Positions 44,640-57,800 of a DNA stretch of 64,000 nt are shown here, piece after piece (position 1 is the stretch's first letter; each line of letters starts with the position of its first letter). The notes beneath the pieces were generated by a model. It was not told where the DNA came from. It was given only the letters and a program-made list of their open reading frames with translations, and searched no databases. Source of the DNA: Pterobdella sp. o SKG-2022 (lineage: Eukaryota; Annelida; Clitellata; Hirudinida; Piscicolidae); NCBI GenBank assembly GCA_964035795.1, contig OZ038322.1, positions 24,510,359 to 24,574,358 of the forward strand, in the 5' to 3' direction. A program made the translations under genes and the position numbers.

Positions 44640-47600
44640 GACTTGCAAAATCAAAACTGGGTTTATTAAGCTTCAAAAGTGAAAATCATATCCGTTCATT
44701 TCTCGAATCCTTCAAATCCTATCCGAGAAGATTTCTCATCGAGGCATTTTCAGCTGTTGTATTTGCTACCTGTTTTAGAGTGTGTAAGATAGAAAGTCAT
44801 TTGCAAGTTTCCGTTCGTGTTGGTTATGGTGCAGGTTTGCGATGCTTGCATATTATGTCTTGCGTTCCTTCTCACAAATCAAGCATCATTGTATTTAAAA
44901 GTAGTAATTCTCTAACCTTCAATCCATCTTTCGTTTTTCTAATTTGTTACCTGCTGTCTGTTTTGAACTACTTTCATTTAACTGATTGTTCTGTTTTTTC
45001 TCACTTTCAAATTGGTTTAATGTCAAATGAGAAGGTTACTGTAAATTAGGGTTGAGGTAAAAAGTTAAAATTCTCGGGTGCTAATTTTTGGAAGCTTTAT
45101 ATCCTTCAAGTTTCACGTCATTTAACAGCGTTTTAAAACTTCGCTTCCACAAGTCTTTCGCTTTCGTTGACTTACCGAATATACTTAAAAGTTGCCAAAA
45201 TCAGTTGATAAGATAATTTAAGTTGCGTACTATTATGAGAACAGACAGAGTTTAAAAATAATTATAGTTTTGATCGAGTCAAGGCTTACAAAGTTAAATT
45301 CCTTTATGGGATTACCATTTTTGCAAATCAACTGCCTCTCTTAAGGGGATTATCATAGTTTAGTTGCAATGGCGGTTTTGAATCTTTCCTGAAATAGGCA
45401 TTTTTTTTTTCTCATACTTCAAAAAGCCTCTGAAAAACAGGTCATGATTATAACAAAGCATCAAATAAAATCAAATGTTTTCTAAAAATTTACATGTGAA
45501 TATGGTATGAGACAAGTCAGCTACTTTTGTATCTTTTGAAACTTGCAATGGAAAATTATTAATATTTTGAGCTTTGAAAGTTAAAACCCATGAGTTATGT
45601 ATTTGAATATACAATTATTATTTAAATCCCAAACTGAGAATTAATATTATATTCTACATCATTTTCGCATCCAAACCATTAAACATAAAGAAGTAAGGCT
45701 TTTTAGTCTCCTGCTCATTAAAAACTGATTGGAACAATTCCTCATGTTATACAATTTCAAAATTCCATACAATTGTGAAACACGATTTTAAATATTTAAG
45801 ACTGTCTCTAAACATACGTATTTGAGCAACGAAGATTCATGTATTGATGCATTTAATTTGTTTGCTTTCCAGTAATATACAAAATAAAGTACAAAAATAT
45901 CTCATTACATCATTCATTTAGTATCTCGCTGTGGCGTCTCTTAATGTAGCTTGATGCCTTTTAGCACCATAAAGGTGTATAAGACAAGGTCTGCATGGGT
46001 GTAAAATATGGTCTTTATTGGTCTGTGTAGTACTTCACTTATGGTTATAAAAACCAAAGTCAACAATGATAAAAAACACTCAGATTCAAAACTTCAACCA
46101 AAGTACGAAGCTTTTTGGCATTGATTTGATCTATTGTTGAGAGTTTCAAACTTTTGATGCTTTTAAAACTTTTATGAAAAGCTTTGTATCTCAAATATAG
46201 TTTTAAACTTAGTGCAGTTTGTTGGAATTAAGTAGAAGTTATGAAAGAAAACCCGCAAAACTGATATTTTTCCATTATTTGAGCCAATCTTTCCTGATAG
46301 AAGTAGCAAAACTCTGAACTTGTTAGTTAGTTTTTGAGTTGTTTTTAGATGAAGTAAATTTTTTAAAATCAAAATTCTTGAAGTTCGATTCATTTTGATA
46401 ATTTTCGTAAAAATTTTATTTTTCCTAAAAACCAAATCTTTTTTTTTTTCAAAAAAAAATTTGTAGTGAGTTGATTTTCCAAAAAAAATTTTTTTTATAA
46501 AACCTTCACTTTTCCAGATTTTTGAACAACTGGAAATATAAGGTTTTGAAGTTTTTGGATGTTTGAGCGTCTGTGTAAGGCTTGTTGAAGAGAACTTGCA
46601 ACGGAATCAAGAACATTTGAGTCTTTATGACGTCATTCTCCAAGGAGTTTTCAGGGTAACATAGCTCTGAGGGCATTTTTATACTTCTTGTTGATTATTT
46701 GTGTGAAGAGCTAAAATATTGCATTTTCTTGTTGATATTATTTGTTGTAGCTCTTAATTCATTATGATAGATTCCTACATCGTATTTATTTGATAATCTA
46801 CACCGTATTTATTCAATTGAAATGGCCTGAGTTATAATTCAAAGAAGAAAGGATCAAGACTAAATATTGTGAATTGCGATCAGATGATAAAGCAAAACCT
46901 ATCGGAATTATTGCTCCCATTCAGATAAATGGTCTTTCCTCACATTCGTGTTCATCAAAATTACTCGCATTTTTAAATCTTTCATAATTCTACCCCCTCC
47001 AGTTGTTGTTTGTATTCAAGTGTACGTTATTGTTGATGTATACTATTTAATGCAAAGGTACGTTATTTTTTATGTATACAATACATTGTTTAAAATAAAA
47101 AAATTCAAAGGGAGTTAAAAGAGGGCTTTTGAAAACAGAACATGATAATAATATCCAAATTTCAAAAAGAATTAATTGTAAGGCTCAATAATGGAATATC
47201 TTGGTTTATGCAGAATTATTTAAAGATAGCAACAGGAATCAAAAAGCTGTATGAAATCTTTGAATAACCTCACAGTTTTTGCTTACATGCCAAGTTTTTG
47301 CATTCCAAAAAAATCTCTGTTGAAGGTTTACCCAAGATGAAATGGTTGAACATTTAATTCTTCACAATTAGAAATTTGAGCGCCAAAGTTTTTGATTGGT
47401 TGAGTTTTAAGGAATAAGATGAAATAAATGAGAGAATCAAAATTATTTAAAGTGAAAATAAAATATTCAATTTTTCTTTTTCATAAACACAACTTTTATT
47501 AGACTCAACAAAACGTTTATAAACACTCACATACAGAAAAACAAGACCAAAATACATTTTATCTTAAAAAATACAATGGGTCTTCTGTGTACTGAAGGTC

Positions 47601-47983
47601 TTGTTGAAGCGTACACAACGCGTGTACAATGTAGTGTTTACGTGTGTGTGCGTGCATTAAAGACACTAGTTTAACCAGGGTTCTCAGTTTGCAAACAAAC
47701 GATTTTTTTTTCAAATAAAAATTTTTTTGTAGAAAAAATAAGTATTTTTAGCATTCTCTTGAACAAATAATGTAGTTTTGAATGTGTTTTGTGGAAATAA
47801 TTCAATTGTATATCTGCTGGAAATTGAATGGAAATAAAATTGAGAGTAAAAGCTTGTTAACCTTCATGGGTGAAAATTTCAAAAAAATATTTCTTCATAT
47901 ACGCCATATTCTTCTCCAAAAAATTTTAGTTTTTCAACTGGAAGTAAATTAGATTCTTTAAATCTTCACAAATAAATGCCAAC
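44640..47983. other. Intergenic stretch without a recognised gene
   Basis: AT-rich. Short imperfect duplications occur near 46771-46810 (CTACA(T/C)CGTATTTATT) and 47020-47080 (GTACGTTATT). A GTACAC palindrome is at 47611-47627. Open frames are short and unremarkable. Confidence 0.5.
47611..47627. repeat. GTACAC-AACGC-GTGTAC palindrome
   Basis: Six-base arms with a five-base loop, followed by a GTGTGTGTGCGTGC tract. It shares the core arm with the hairpins at 9481-9542. Confidence 0.7.
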
Positions 47984-50900
47984 ATGGGCAACAAATTAGA
48001 CTCCTTCTACATCAAACCTTGCAACTCAAACCAGCAACGAAGTCAATGGCAACAACAACATTACGAGGAGAATGTTTACCATTTCCGACAAAAAAACCCA
48101 CAGCAAAATCTACAAAGTTATTTTTCTCAAAACCCTGCAAACATTCTAAAACATCTCAAGGGTTCAACCAACCAACCACCACAACATAACCACCAGCTAC
48201 AACACAAACCAACAAAATCTACTAAACAACAAGGTCCCAGACCACTTCAGAGAACGCCTAAATCCAACAGACATTTCTTCAAAAGGTCTAGCCTGTCTTC
48301 TTGTCCCAACCTATTCAAAGAGAACTCTATAAATTTCAATGACCTCAATTTTAATGAAAAAGCCTTCAAAGGTTGTCCTATGCTCACTTTTTTTTTTTTT
48401 TTTATTTCAGATTAGTTTTATTAAATCGACAAAAAGTTTTTCAGATTTCAAATATTCAGTTATTAAAAATATTTGTTGTTTATTTAGAGCTTTAATTTAA
48501 AACGTGAAAATGTGCATAATTCTACACTAACACGTAATGGTTTTGCAAATAAATCTAGAAAAAAAATTTTTTTTAATTTTAAATTGCAGCAAATAATAAA
48601 AAATTTCAATTTCAGTTTCGTCTTTTTATTTTTCAAAAATTGTTTCAACCTTCAGCAAAATAATTGCACACTGACATCTCAACAGAAAAGCAAAAGGAGG
48701 AAAGAAAAGTAGAAATAACAACTTACAGGTCTTACACAGATTTGAAAAACACTAAAAACGAAGAAGTGAAGGTAACAGTGTACAGACGAAGCCGAGAAAA
48801 CCTTTCCGAGCACCAAAGGGCCCACTCGTGCACGGGTGTCAATAAATTTGACATGGGCAACAACCTCTATGAAAACTACTTGTCGACCAGTAACAAATCC
48901 ATTGTTTCTCTTGCTACTTCTCCTGCATACTTGGAGAAAAACAGACATCCTTCTCGCAAAAGTCTCTCAAGGTGCAGTAACAGTAGCAGTACTGGCCTGG
49001 CCATGCCGAAAAGTAAGTCGATCTTAAGTATGGATTTTTATTAGGAATAATTTTTTGGAAATACTATTCTATTAATAGCTCATAATCAATTTTTCGAAGA
49101 TGTTTTTATTGTTTTGCAAATACATCCTAAAAAAACCGAGTGTAAATTTCAATCATTTCTGAAATTGAGTTTTAAATGGATAATTTTCAGCAGAAATTTG
49201 AATACTTATTGCTTTCAATTATGAAACTATTTATTCAGCCTTCGCAAACTTGGATGACTTCCCAAAAGAAGATGTTGTCGTCAAACGAACCCAAACTTTT
49301 GAACATTTCTTTTGCAACTTTGTTGTCAAACATTTCAAACAACTCACACTTCTCGACCAACTTCTGTGTCTCTGTGTGGCCATAATGCCTGACCGTGCCA
49401 ATCAATCTCTTTCACTTTTCCACTATCTCCGTTCCAATGAGCTTTTCTTTCTTTCTACTTCCTCTAAAAAAGAAATTCAATCTTCAAGCCAAAAACCTTC
49501 TCCAATAAATAACCTCAATGATTCGTATAACAATACCTCCCCAAATGCTCTCGAAACAAAAACACCCACAATATTGAACAGCTATGTTGATGAGAATGAA
49601 AAACAGCACAATAACTCAAGCTTCAATAGCATTCAATATAACAACGAAGGTCTCGACACAAAACACAATATCATTTACCCAACGCTTCCCGGCTATTTGT
49701 GTTATGAAGTTGATCAACTTAAAGCCAACCTCAGCTCGGAACACCACGTGATCATGTGCCAGGACTTGACAGAACGAGTAATTTCTTACTTATCAAAAAC
49801 CGTTGCTTCTGAACTCAGCCGCATCTTCGAATACCAGTTATCTCTCACTCAGGAAAATATAGCGCTCCGCTTGCTTGCAAAATTTGCCTGCAATAATATA
49901 TTTGAAGCTATACGCACAAAGGGGCGATTATTGGAAAGAAATTCTATGGTCAATATGGCTCTTAATTCAAATAACTTCCGAAAAAACGACGAAGCTTTAA
50001 ATCCGCCAAAGTGGATTTCAATTATCAGCTTTGGAAAAGAATTGAAATGGAATATTTATGAAATTTTTCGGAAGCCAGCTTTGCGTAAAGTGATTTTGGA
50101 CAGTTCAAACTTGAATAACTCAACTCATGCATGTTATACAAATAGGAATCAGCCCTACCAAAAAACCTTGAGTTACAACAGTTTCAAACAACGATCTCCA
50201 CTCACATCTCCACGGTTCCCAAGTCGTCGAAGACAAGATGCAATGTCGCATTCCTCAACGGCAATTAGCCAAACTACCTCTCCATTCCAATACTTTTCAG
50301 CCTCCGATTCTGATCCCATGACATACGGCTATAGAAACCAAACGATCGAATATTGCTTCATTAAATCAATTTTCAAGTTTTCTTGCGCTGATGACTCGAA
50401 ATACACTGAAGAGTTGCCTTGGAGATACGATGATATTCACAGACTGTACAGCCCTTACGTGCGCTTGGTCACTGAAAACATGTTACTTGACTATATTGAT
50501 TGGTTCGATGAGAAATATTCACAGACAAATACTTCGCAGTCGAATTTCGAAGACTTTGAAGACTTCAATGAGGCTCAGACACAAAAAGCCAAAGCAACTC
50601 TAGCAGGATTGGAGGAATGGTTGAGACTTGTGAAATCTGGACCACATATTAGGAACAAAATAGCTTTGCTTTACAAACCATTCAGTGAAAAAATCGAAGT
50701 AGATATAAAAATCTCTAACAACTTCCAAGAAGTGCTAATTCAGCTCAAACAGCACAATCAGTTTTTTCATAATTCAGAGTACCAAATTTTTTCAGAAATC
50801 AAGCCCTCAAAACCCCTTCACCACACACAACAACCAGCCACTGAACGTGTCCCAAGCCTTCAACAACCCCCTCCTTTACCAGAAAAAACTTACCGACAAC

Positions 50901-51025
50901 AAAAACAACCCCAAAAACAAAAAGCTGAAAGAAATGGCAACAAAAATGAAATATTGAGTAAAGAGCTGGCTCAAGTTACCATGCAGTGTAATCAGTTGTG
51001 TTCAGATCTGATGGATGTGGGATGA
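47984..51025 (+). CDS. Unrecognised 833-residue protein, three exons
   Basis: Exons 47984-48371, 48686-49012 and 49239-51025 (TGA) join in phase (GTTGTC and GTAAGT donors; AACAG and TTCAG acceptors) to give 833 residues. The start MGNKLDSFY leaves glycine at position 2, a possible myristoylation site. Residues 1-240 are Gln/Asn/Ser-rich and look disordered. From about 240 a folded part begins (FEHFFCNFVVKHFKQLTLLD, then LLCLCVAIMPDRANQSLSLF), continued after a spacer by YLCYEVDQLKANLSSEHH, ISYLSKTVASELSRIFEYQL and, after a Ser-rich linker, ELPWRYDDIHRLYSPYVRLV and NMLLDYIDWFDEKY. The tail has a proline motif QPPPLPEKTY, an SH3-ligand type, and ends SKELAQVTMQCNQLC. No family is recognised. 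The long last exon contrasts with the small exons of its neighbours. An AATAAA follows at 51084. Confidence 0.75.
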
Positions 51026-51083
51026 GTTGTGTGCAAACAATTTTTAAACTTATTCAAAATATTTTTATGTTGTTATTTAAACA

Positions 51084-51089
51084 AATAAA
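51084..51089 (+). terminator. Polyadenylation signal AATAAA of the three-exon gene
   Basis: Canonical hexamer 59 bases after the TGA, supporting 51025 as the real 3' end of the coding region. Confidence 0.65.
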
Positions 51090-51099
51090 ACATCTTTAT

Positions 51100-54000
51100 A
51101 TTTGAACAAAAAAACGCTCATTTGGTTTTGAATGGCACAAAAACATGCTTAGAATAAATTTGTATTTCATCAAATATTCAATCAATTCAGCCAGAAAATA
51201 ACAAAAAGGTATTATGCATTGCTAGTTGATCAAATGAAAATTTATTTATTTTTGTGAAGATTTATTTAGTCTTGTTATCTCAGTATTTAATATTTCCTCC
51301 GAGACATCTTGAAAATCATCAGTCACAAAAAACATTTTTTATGACTTTCAATATGGTTGTTAACATTCTCTTGCAAATAATTTAATCAATTTTCCAATGT
51401 TCATGAGTTTTTGAAGAAATAGCCCATTTTGGTTACCATAATTACCAATTTTCAATGAGAAATAACTTAGACTCTTCGTTCGAAGCGCTTTACATTGAAA
51501 GTTTTGCTATCAACTTTTCTTTCGTGATCCTTATAAGATTCCAATTTCTAATATTTTTAAAGTTCATTTTTATATTTTGGAAACAATGTCTATTTATAGA
51601 TAATCATCTTGTCAAACACCTATAAATAGGTTTTAAAGTAAATTAAAATCAGTACTAAATCCACATCAATCAAATTTCTAATTGCTTCAGCATTCCTACT
51701 CGCATGGTCACAAGTTATGGCTCGCAAAATATGATTAATCTGCTACATTATAGCTTATGAAAAAATATCATTATTTCAGTTTATTTTTTTGACTCTATTT
51801 TCACAAGCTTGTGTACCCATCAACATTAAAGTTTCTTCATGGCAATTAAAAGCTATAGAGCAATAAAAAAGAGTTTTCCGCTTATGTTAGCTGCCTAATT
51901 GACTTTTATATATCTCTTAGTTAATTGTGACTAGGCTGGATTAGTGTCTGATATAAAAAGCTTGGGATTACCAATAGAACTAAAAATATAATTAATTTAA
52001 AAAAAAATAAATTACAGTTTTCTTATTTCCTTCACGTTTGCTTCATCGATTTTAGCCATAGTATTCTATTTATGAGTTGCTTCGTTCCTATCCTGAAAAG
52101 CTCTCTTCTTTATAGCCCTCTTTCAATGAACGATAAAATATAAGTTTTTTCATAAAATAAATTCTGTTGAACTCCTTATAGTTATTGATGTAAGTTTGCC
52201 AATATTTTGAGTTTGTCTCATATTTTGGAGGGTTTAAAAGGTTTTAAGTTACAAATTGTAGTAAATTTTTGAAATATTTAACTTTGAAAAAAGTATATTA
52301 GAAGCATTCAATTTGGTTCGGTTTCTTTTTGAATTGGGTATAGTTTTTGAATTTCAAAACTGCTTTCTTGGAGTAATTTTTGGTAAAAGCTTCAACGAAA
52401 ATGTTTAACTACTTGAAGTTTTTGTCCTTAGCAATACCTTACGATGCTTCCACGGAACTTTTTCTATGTAGCAGTTTCACTCGTTCATGTGTTTCAAACC
52501 CTCGTAAAACAGCTTGCCAGATTGCAAGCAAGTGACTTGATGTATAGTTTAAAATATATATGATTTTTTACTTTTCTATTGATATTTCTATTTCCTGATG
52601 AATGTTCATATTTACACAACTAATTTTTACGCATTCTTGCTTACTTCCTATCATCAGACTTATCCATAATGCTACATTTTTCTCGTAATGATTGCCATGA
52701 TATTATTTTCTAGAGACCTCAAGAATAACTCATAGATTCATGTTCCATCAAAAGCACTTTCCTCATTTGTGTTTAGAAATGTTAAAAGCGTTATTAGTTT
52801 GGAATTTTTTATTTGAATGGCAATAAAACCACTAACTGGAATAAGCTTGAATCCTCTACAAAGACATTTTTAACAATGAATTTATTTTTTTTAAATTCTA
52901 ATAAGTTTGAAATTTGGAATTTTTATGCATGTTTTAAAAGAATTTAACTAAATTTCATTATACTCAAACCAAACTTTTGCAATCGATAGCTCATTATACG
53001 TTATCAAAAATTATTTTTTTTCCAAATGAGATCATGTTTTTCATTTAATTTATTGCCTGGTAGCAAATGTTTCATAGGGCGCCACTTGATGTGTGATGAT
53101 AAAAAAAGAAAAATTGAAAAAATAAATTCACTGTGTTAAAACATATTCAAAAAAAAATTTATTTACTGATGACAACCGTCTCAAACATTCCTGAAGTTGT
53201 CACTTCAAATAAGTCGACCATTTGATCCTAACTAGGGCGATCATACCCTCATCAAATAATTAACTAAATTTGCATAAATTACAAAAAAAAAATTAAAGTT
53301 TTACCATAAATTTTGAAAAAGTAAATCAAAACAAAACGATACACCAAAGACTGCAGGAAGCAAAAATAAAATTATTTTAGTTAAAAACCATTCCCTCAAG
53401 ACACGCAGGTCTGCGTAGTTTGTGATGTTCCTCTTGTTGCAACTGCCAAAAATCTACGCCAGTTTTATTTAACTTTTCCTTTATGCTTGTTCAAGCAAAA
53501 GCTGGAAAACGTCATCAAAATGTGATGAATATCTACAAGTTTTGAACTTTATAGAGAAGAAAATTTAGGTGGTTATAATTTTTGTCATTTGTGTTCATAT
53601 AATTGAGATTTTTGATTTGTATATAGTTTGAAAATATAATTAATAGTATTATAACATCAACGTTGGTTACTGTGTCACTCTGAAGTTTAGCCGATAGTTG
53701 AAACTACAGAGAAAAGATTCATGCATTGAAATTAGCGAGCGAGGTCTGTTTTATTTTTTATATCGTTTTCATTATTTTTATTTTTTTAAATTTTTTTTTG
53801 CTGTTTTCATGCTTTAAAGTTTAATCATTTTTATACCTTTTCAATATGCTGCATTAAAATAGAGTTGATAATTAGCAGCTAACTTGGTGAGATTGTCAAG
53901 CTGACGTTTGAGAGGTGTCTACTATTTATTTTATTATTTATTCCTCATTATAATTTCTTCTCAAGTTAGTTTCAGTGTGCTTACGATTAAACATTTAAAT

Positions 54001-54849
54001 ACTTCCAGCTATGAATAAGCTGAAGTTGAAACGTACCTGAAGATATACTCGGTATATTTTTGAGGCGATCAAAAGTTTTTTTATAAGCCAAAATGCCTCG
54101 AAGCTTCTCATGAGAGAATCCCACATCATCGAGTGATAAAGATGATATACTGAAATGTTTTACCGCAGCTTCACGATTGTTTCAACGGACTCTTGTGTCT
54201 GTTTCCAAAATTGTGTCTTTAGGCTCTTTTACTTCATTTAGGTCATCATTTTAATTCTATTTTTTGCATTTTAGTACTTTTTTAAAGACATCGTATCTTC
54301 TTTTGTAAACTTTTTTCTACCTGTTCTTATAAATCCTCATAATTTGAAGTTTACTGGTAAAATATATTTTAGTACTGTTATCTCATATATTATATACTTT
54401 TGTTATTCTTAATATAATAAGATTCAACCAAAAGCCAGTCTGTCATGTAAAAGAAATATAATTAAATACTTAAAAATTTTAACCTTGAAGTTTAATTATC
54501 ATTTTAAATATATTAAACCTTAAATTTTCTTATAGGAGATAAAAATGAATAAGTTTGTGGGCTTTAATAAGAAGTTTTTTCATGTACTATTGAACAGCAT
54601 TATTTTTTGAACGTTGTATTGGGAGTCAACTGAAAAACTTTGGTTATCATTATCAGCTCATTTCCACTTGCATCCTTTATGCTCAAGTTATCACAAATGG
54701 TGTTCAAATGTATAGTTGCTTCATAATTTATATAATTGAAAAAAGTTTTTTAGTAAATAATAGTATTCATGAAAATTATTCTTGTTTTCAATTTTGTTTT
54801 GTTTCAGTTTTAAACTCAAATCAAGCGGTTAGATTCACTTCTCAGTGCA
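51100..54849. other. Intergenic stretch with no feature seen
   Basis: AT-rich sequence between the unrecognised gene and AFG1L. No exon-like segment, RNA gene or repeat array was supported. Confidence 0.5.
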
Positions 54850-57800
54850 ATGTCCTTAAAACTTTTAACTAACTTCCCTTTTATTGCCTTAAAACCTAAA
54901 AGTTTGTATAAGCCCAAGAAACTTTATAATCTAAAATTTTGTGAGTAATTTCATACATTATAAATTATTTGTTGTTCATGCTGAAAACATTTAATGATAC
55001 CGGGCTTTAATTGAAGCTATTAAATCTTTTAAATATACAGTTCAGATAAGATGTTTCAGCATTTCAAAAAGACATCTTTCGTATATAGAAGATGCTTACA
55101 AGAAAATGTTGGAATCCAAAGAGATAAAAGTTGACAGAAATCAACAAACAGTGGTCAAAGAGTTGGGGGTTTTCGAGCAGTCTTTGAAAGATTATAAACA
55201 TGTTGTTCAAGATGATAATGCTTTCTCAGATGTAATTATATTTTAAAATAAGTTTAAATTCGTTTGATTTATTTTTATTCATAAGAGTAATATACCAAAT
55301 ACAAAATTTAGTTTTTGAGCACATACTTTGGCAAGGCTGGGTCATACTTTTTAAATAGCAAAACTCCTGTAGAAGTGATTGAAAAAGATAAAAAATATAC
55401 TTGTTCACCCTATGGTGTGTATCTGTATGGAGGTGTTGGTTGTGGCAAAACGATGTTGATGGACCTCCTGTATGAATCAATTCCCATTGAGAAAAAAAGA
55501 AGAGTGCATTTCCATTCATTTATGCTTGATGTGCACAAAGGTTAGTTTTCTTGAAAGTTCATCATCATCATATCAAAGAAATATTTGAACTCAAACTATA
55601 TTTAGATGCTGGTTTATTGGTGTCCATGTTGTGAAATATTATAATTTTATATGTATTCTGATCACAAAAATAATCTTGGCACATATTTTATTCTCAAGGA
55701 TTATGTCATAAACCTTACTTTCAACATAAAATTGCCATAAGCTACATTTTATTCACTGTGAATCATCATTACTATGTAGCATAAATTATTCTCAAATTTT
55801 TATCAAAATGTTTTTGAAATGAAAAATTGTTATTTTGATGAGATTTGAAGATTTAAGCATAACCACATAGCTCAAATTTCTTCATAGTTCTTCAAAGAAC
55901 TGTGTTGTTATATTAAATTCACTTTTCAGAAATATTTGCCCACAAAGAGCTGACAAGAGAAAAAGGATTCAATTTGAATAGGTTTTTATCTATATAAATT
56001 TGGATATGATATATTAAATTGATATATAAAAATTTATACATAATATATTAAATTGATATAAAATTCAATTGCATTTTATCAATTGAGGGCCAGGACTTTG
56101 AGAAAGCTGATTTTAATGCCATGCATTTTTTGTCTGTGTTTGTGTACATTTTTTATCAGCCCAGTATTTTGTTAATAATTTGAAGTTATGAAGTTGTGTT
56201 AAAAAAAAATTTAGACAGAAAATTCTTAAATAATTAGATTTCAAAGCCAAGTTAGGGCTTCAATATTATATGAGTATTATTAAATGGGGTATATCTGGTA
56301 TCATTCCTGTACCCAAGAAAGGAGACTTAACTCGTTTTACCAACTACCGGGCCATAAGTCAGCCAAATAGCCTCTAAAATCTACAACCGGCTTATACTAA
56401 ACAGAATACGCCCTGTCATCGACAAGCTGCTTCGCCCCAACCAAAACAGCTTTCGTCCTGGAAGATCCACCTCGTCTCATCTACTCGCACTTAGAAGAAT
56501 CATAGAAGAATTGCGTAACCACAAGAAAGAAGCGGTGATAACTTTCATCAATTTCAAAAAATTGGCTCTTAAGAGAAAAGAAAGTCGTAGAGTCCCTCTC
56601 GAGAAACTCACCGAACTTGCATTTGCCGACGATATCGCTTTGATGGAAGATACGATCAACAAAGCTAAGTCTTTTCACAAAATCGAGACTGCAACTCAAA
56701 AAATAAGTCTTTTCTTCAATGCAAGCAAGACTAAAGCAATGCATTTCAATTCCTCTGTAGAGAGTCATATTCATGCTATGAACGGTGACGAAATTGAAAA
56801 GGTTGATGATTTTCTTTACATGGTAGGTTACACCAACTCTTCTCGAGAGATCAACATCCGAATCGGAAAATCATGGGGCGCTCTTAACTCTCTAGAAAAA
56901 ATCTAGAACTCGCATTACTACAGAAACGAAAGTTAGGATTTTTAAGTCTACTGTTAATTCCATACTGCTATATGGGTGTGAAACCAACGCTGCAGTGAAG
57001 AAAATTGATGGCACCTACACTCGCATGCTCCGAAGAGTCAAAAACATCTTCTGAAAGGACCGCCTATCAAATGCTCAGCTATAGGGTCAAATTCCAAAGT
57101 TCTCTACCATAATCAAAGGAAGACGGTTAGCGCTTGCTGGACATGTAGCTCGGCACAATGAGCCTGCAAAAACTCTGTTGTTCTGGACGCCGAAAGAGGG
57201 TCGTAGAAGAGGTCGTCCAAGTATAACACTGAAAGACGTACTTCAAAAAAACACAGGGCTAACTTCTAACGAATTGCGTATTGCTATGGCTGATAGACAA
57301 GTATGTAGAAAAAATTACCGAAATGAAGATTGGAGGCATTACTACTACTATGAACCCTCATTGCTTCGGTATTATATGAACCCTCATTGCTTCGGTATTA
57401 ATAAACCCTCACTGCATCAAAATCAGCTTGAAGTTGGCTGTTAAACATCAGTTCTATATGAATCCTGCTTTTCATCACAACTGCATTAATCTCATCAATG
57501 TACATCTCAAAATAATTAAATCCCAATGAGAATTAACAGCGCCCAACAGATCAGTGATCAAAATGAAACTGCCATCCTCAAGTACTCATCAGTCGAGCAG
57601 ATAAATCTTGACTCAGTTAAAACTTGATAGATTGATGAAGCAGTGTAATTTTCCTAGTCTATTTTTATACCAGGTCTCGCCCATACGACCCCATAGGACC
57701 TGTGGCACTGGAGATCGCCAAGAAAGTCACTCTTCTATGCTTCGATGAGTTCCAGGTTTTTTTTGCTTTTTATAACACTATTATTGTTGTTATTTTTATT

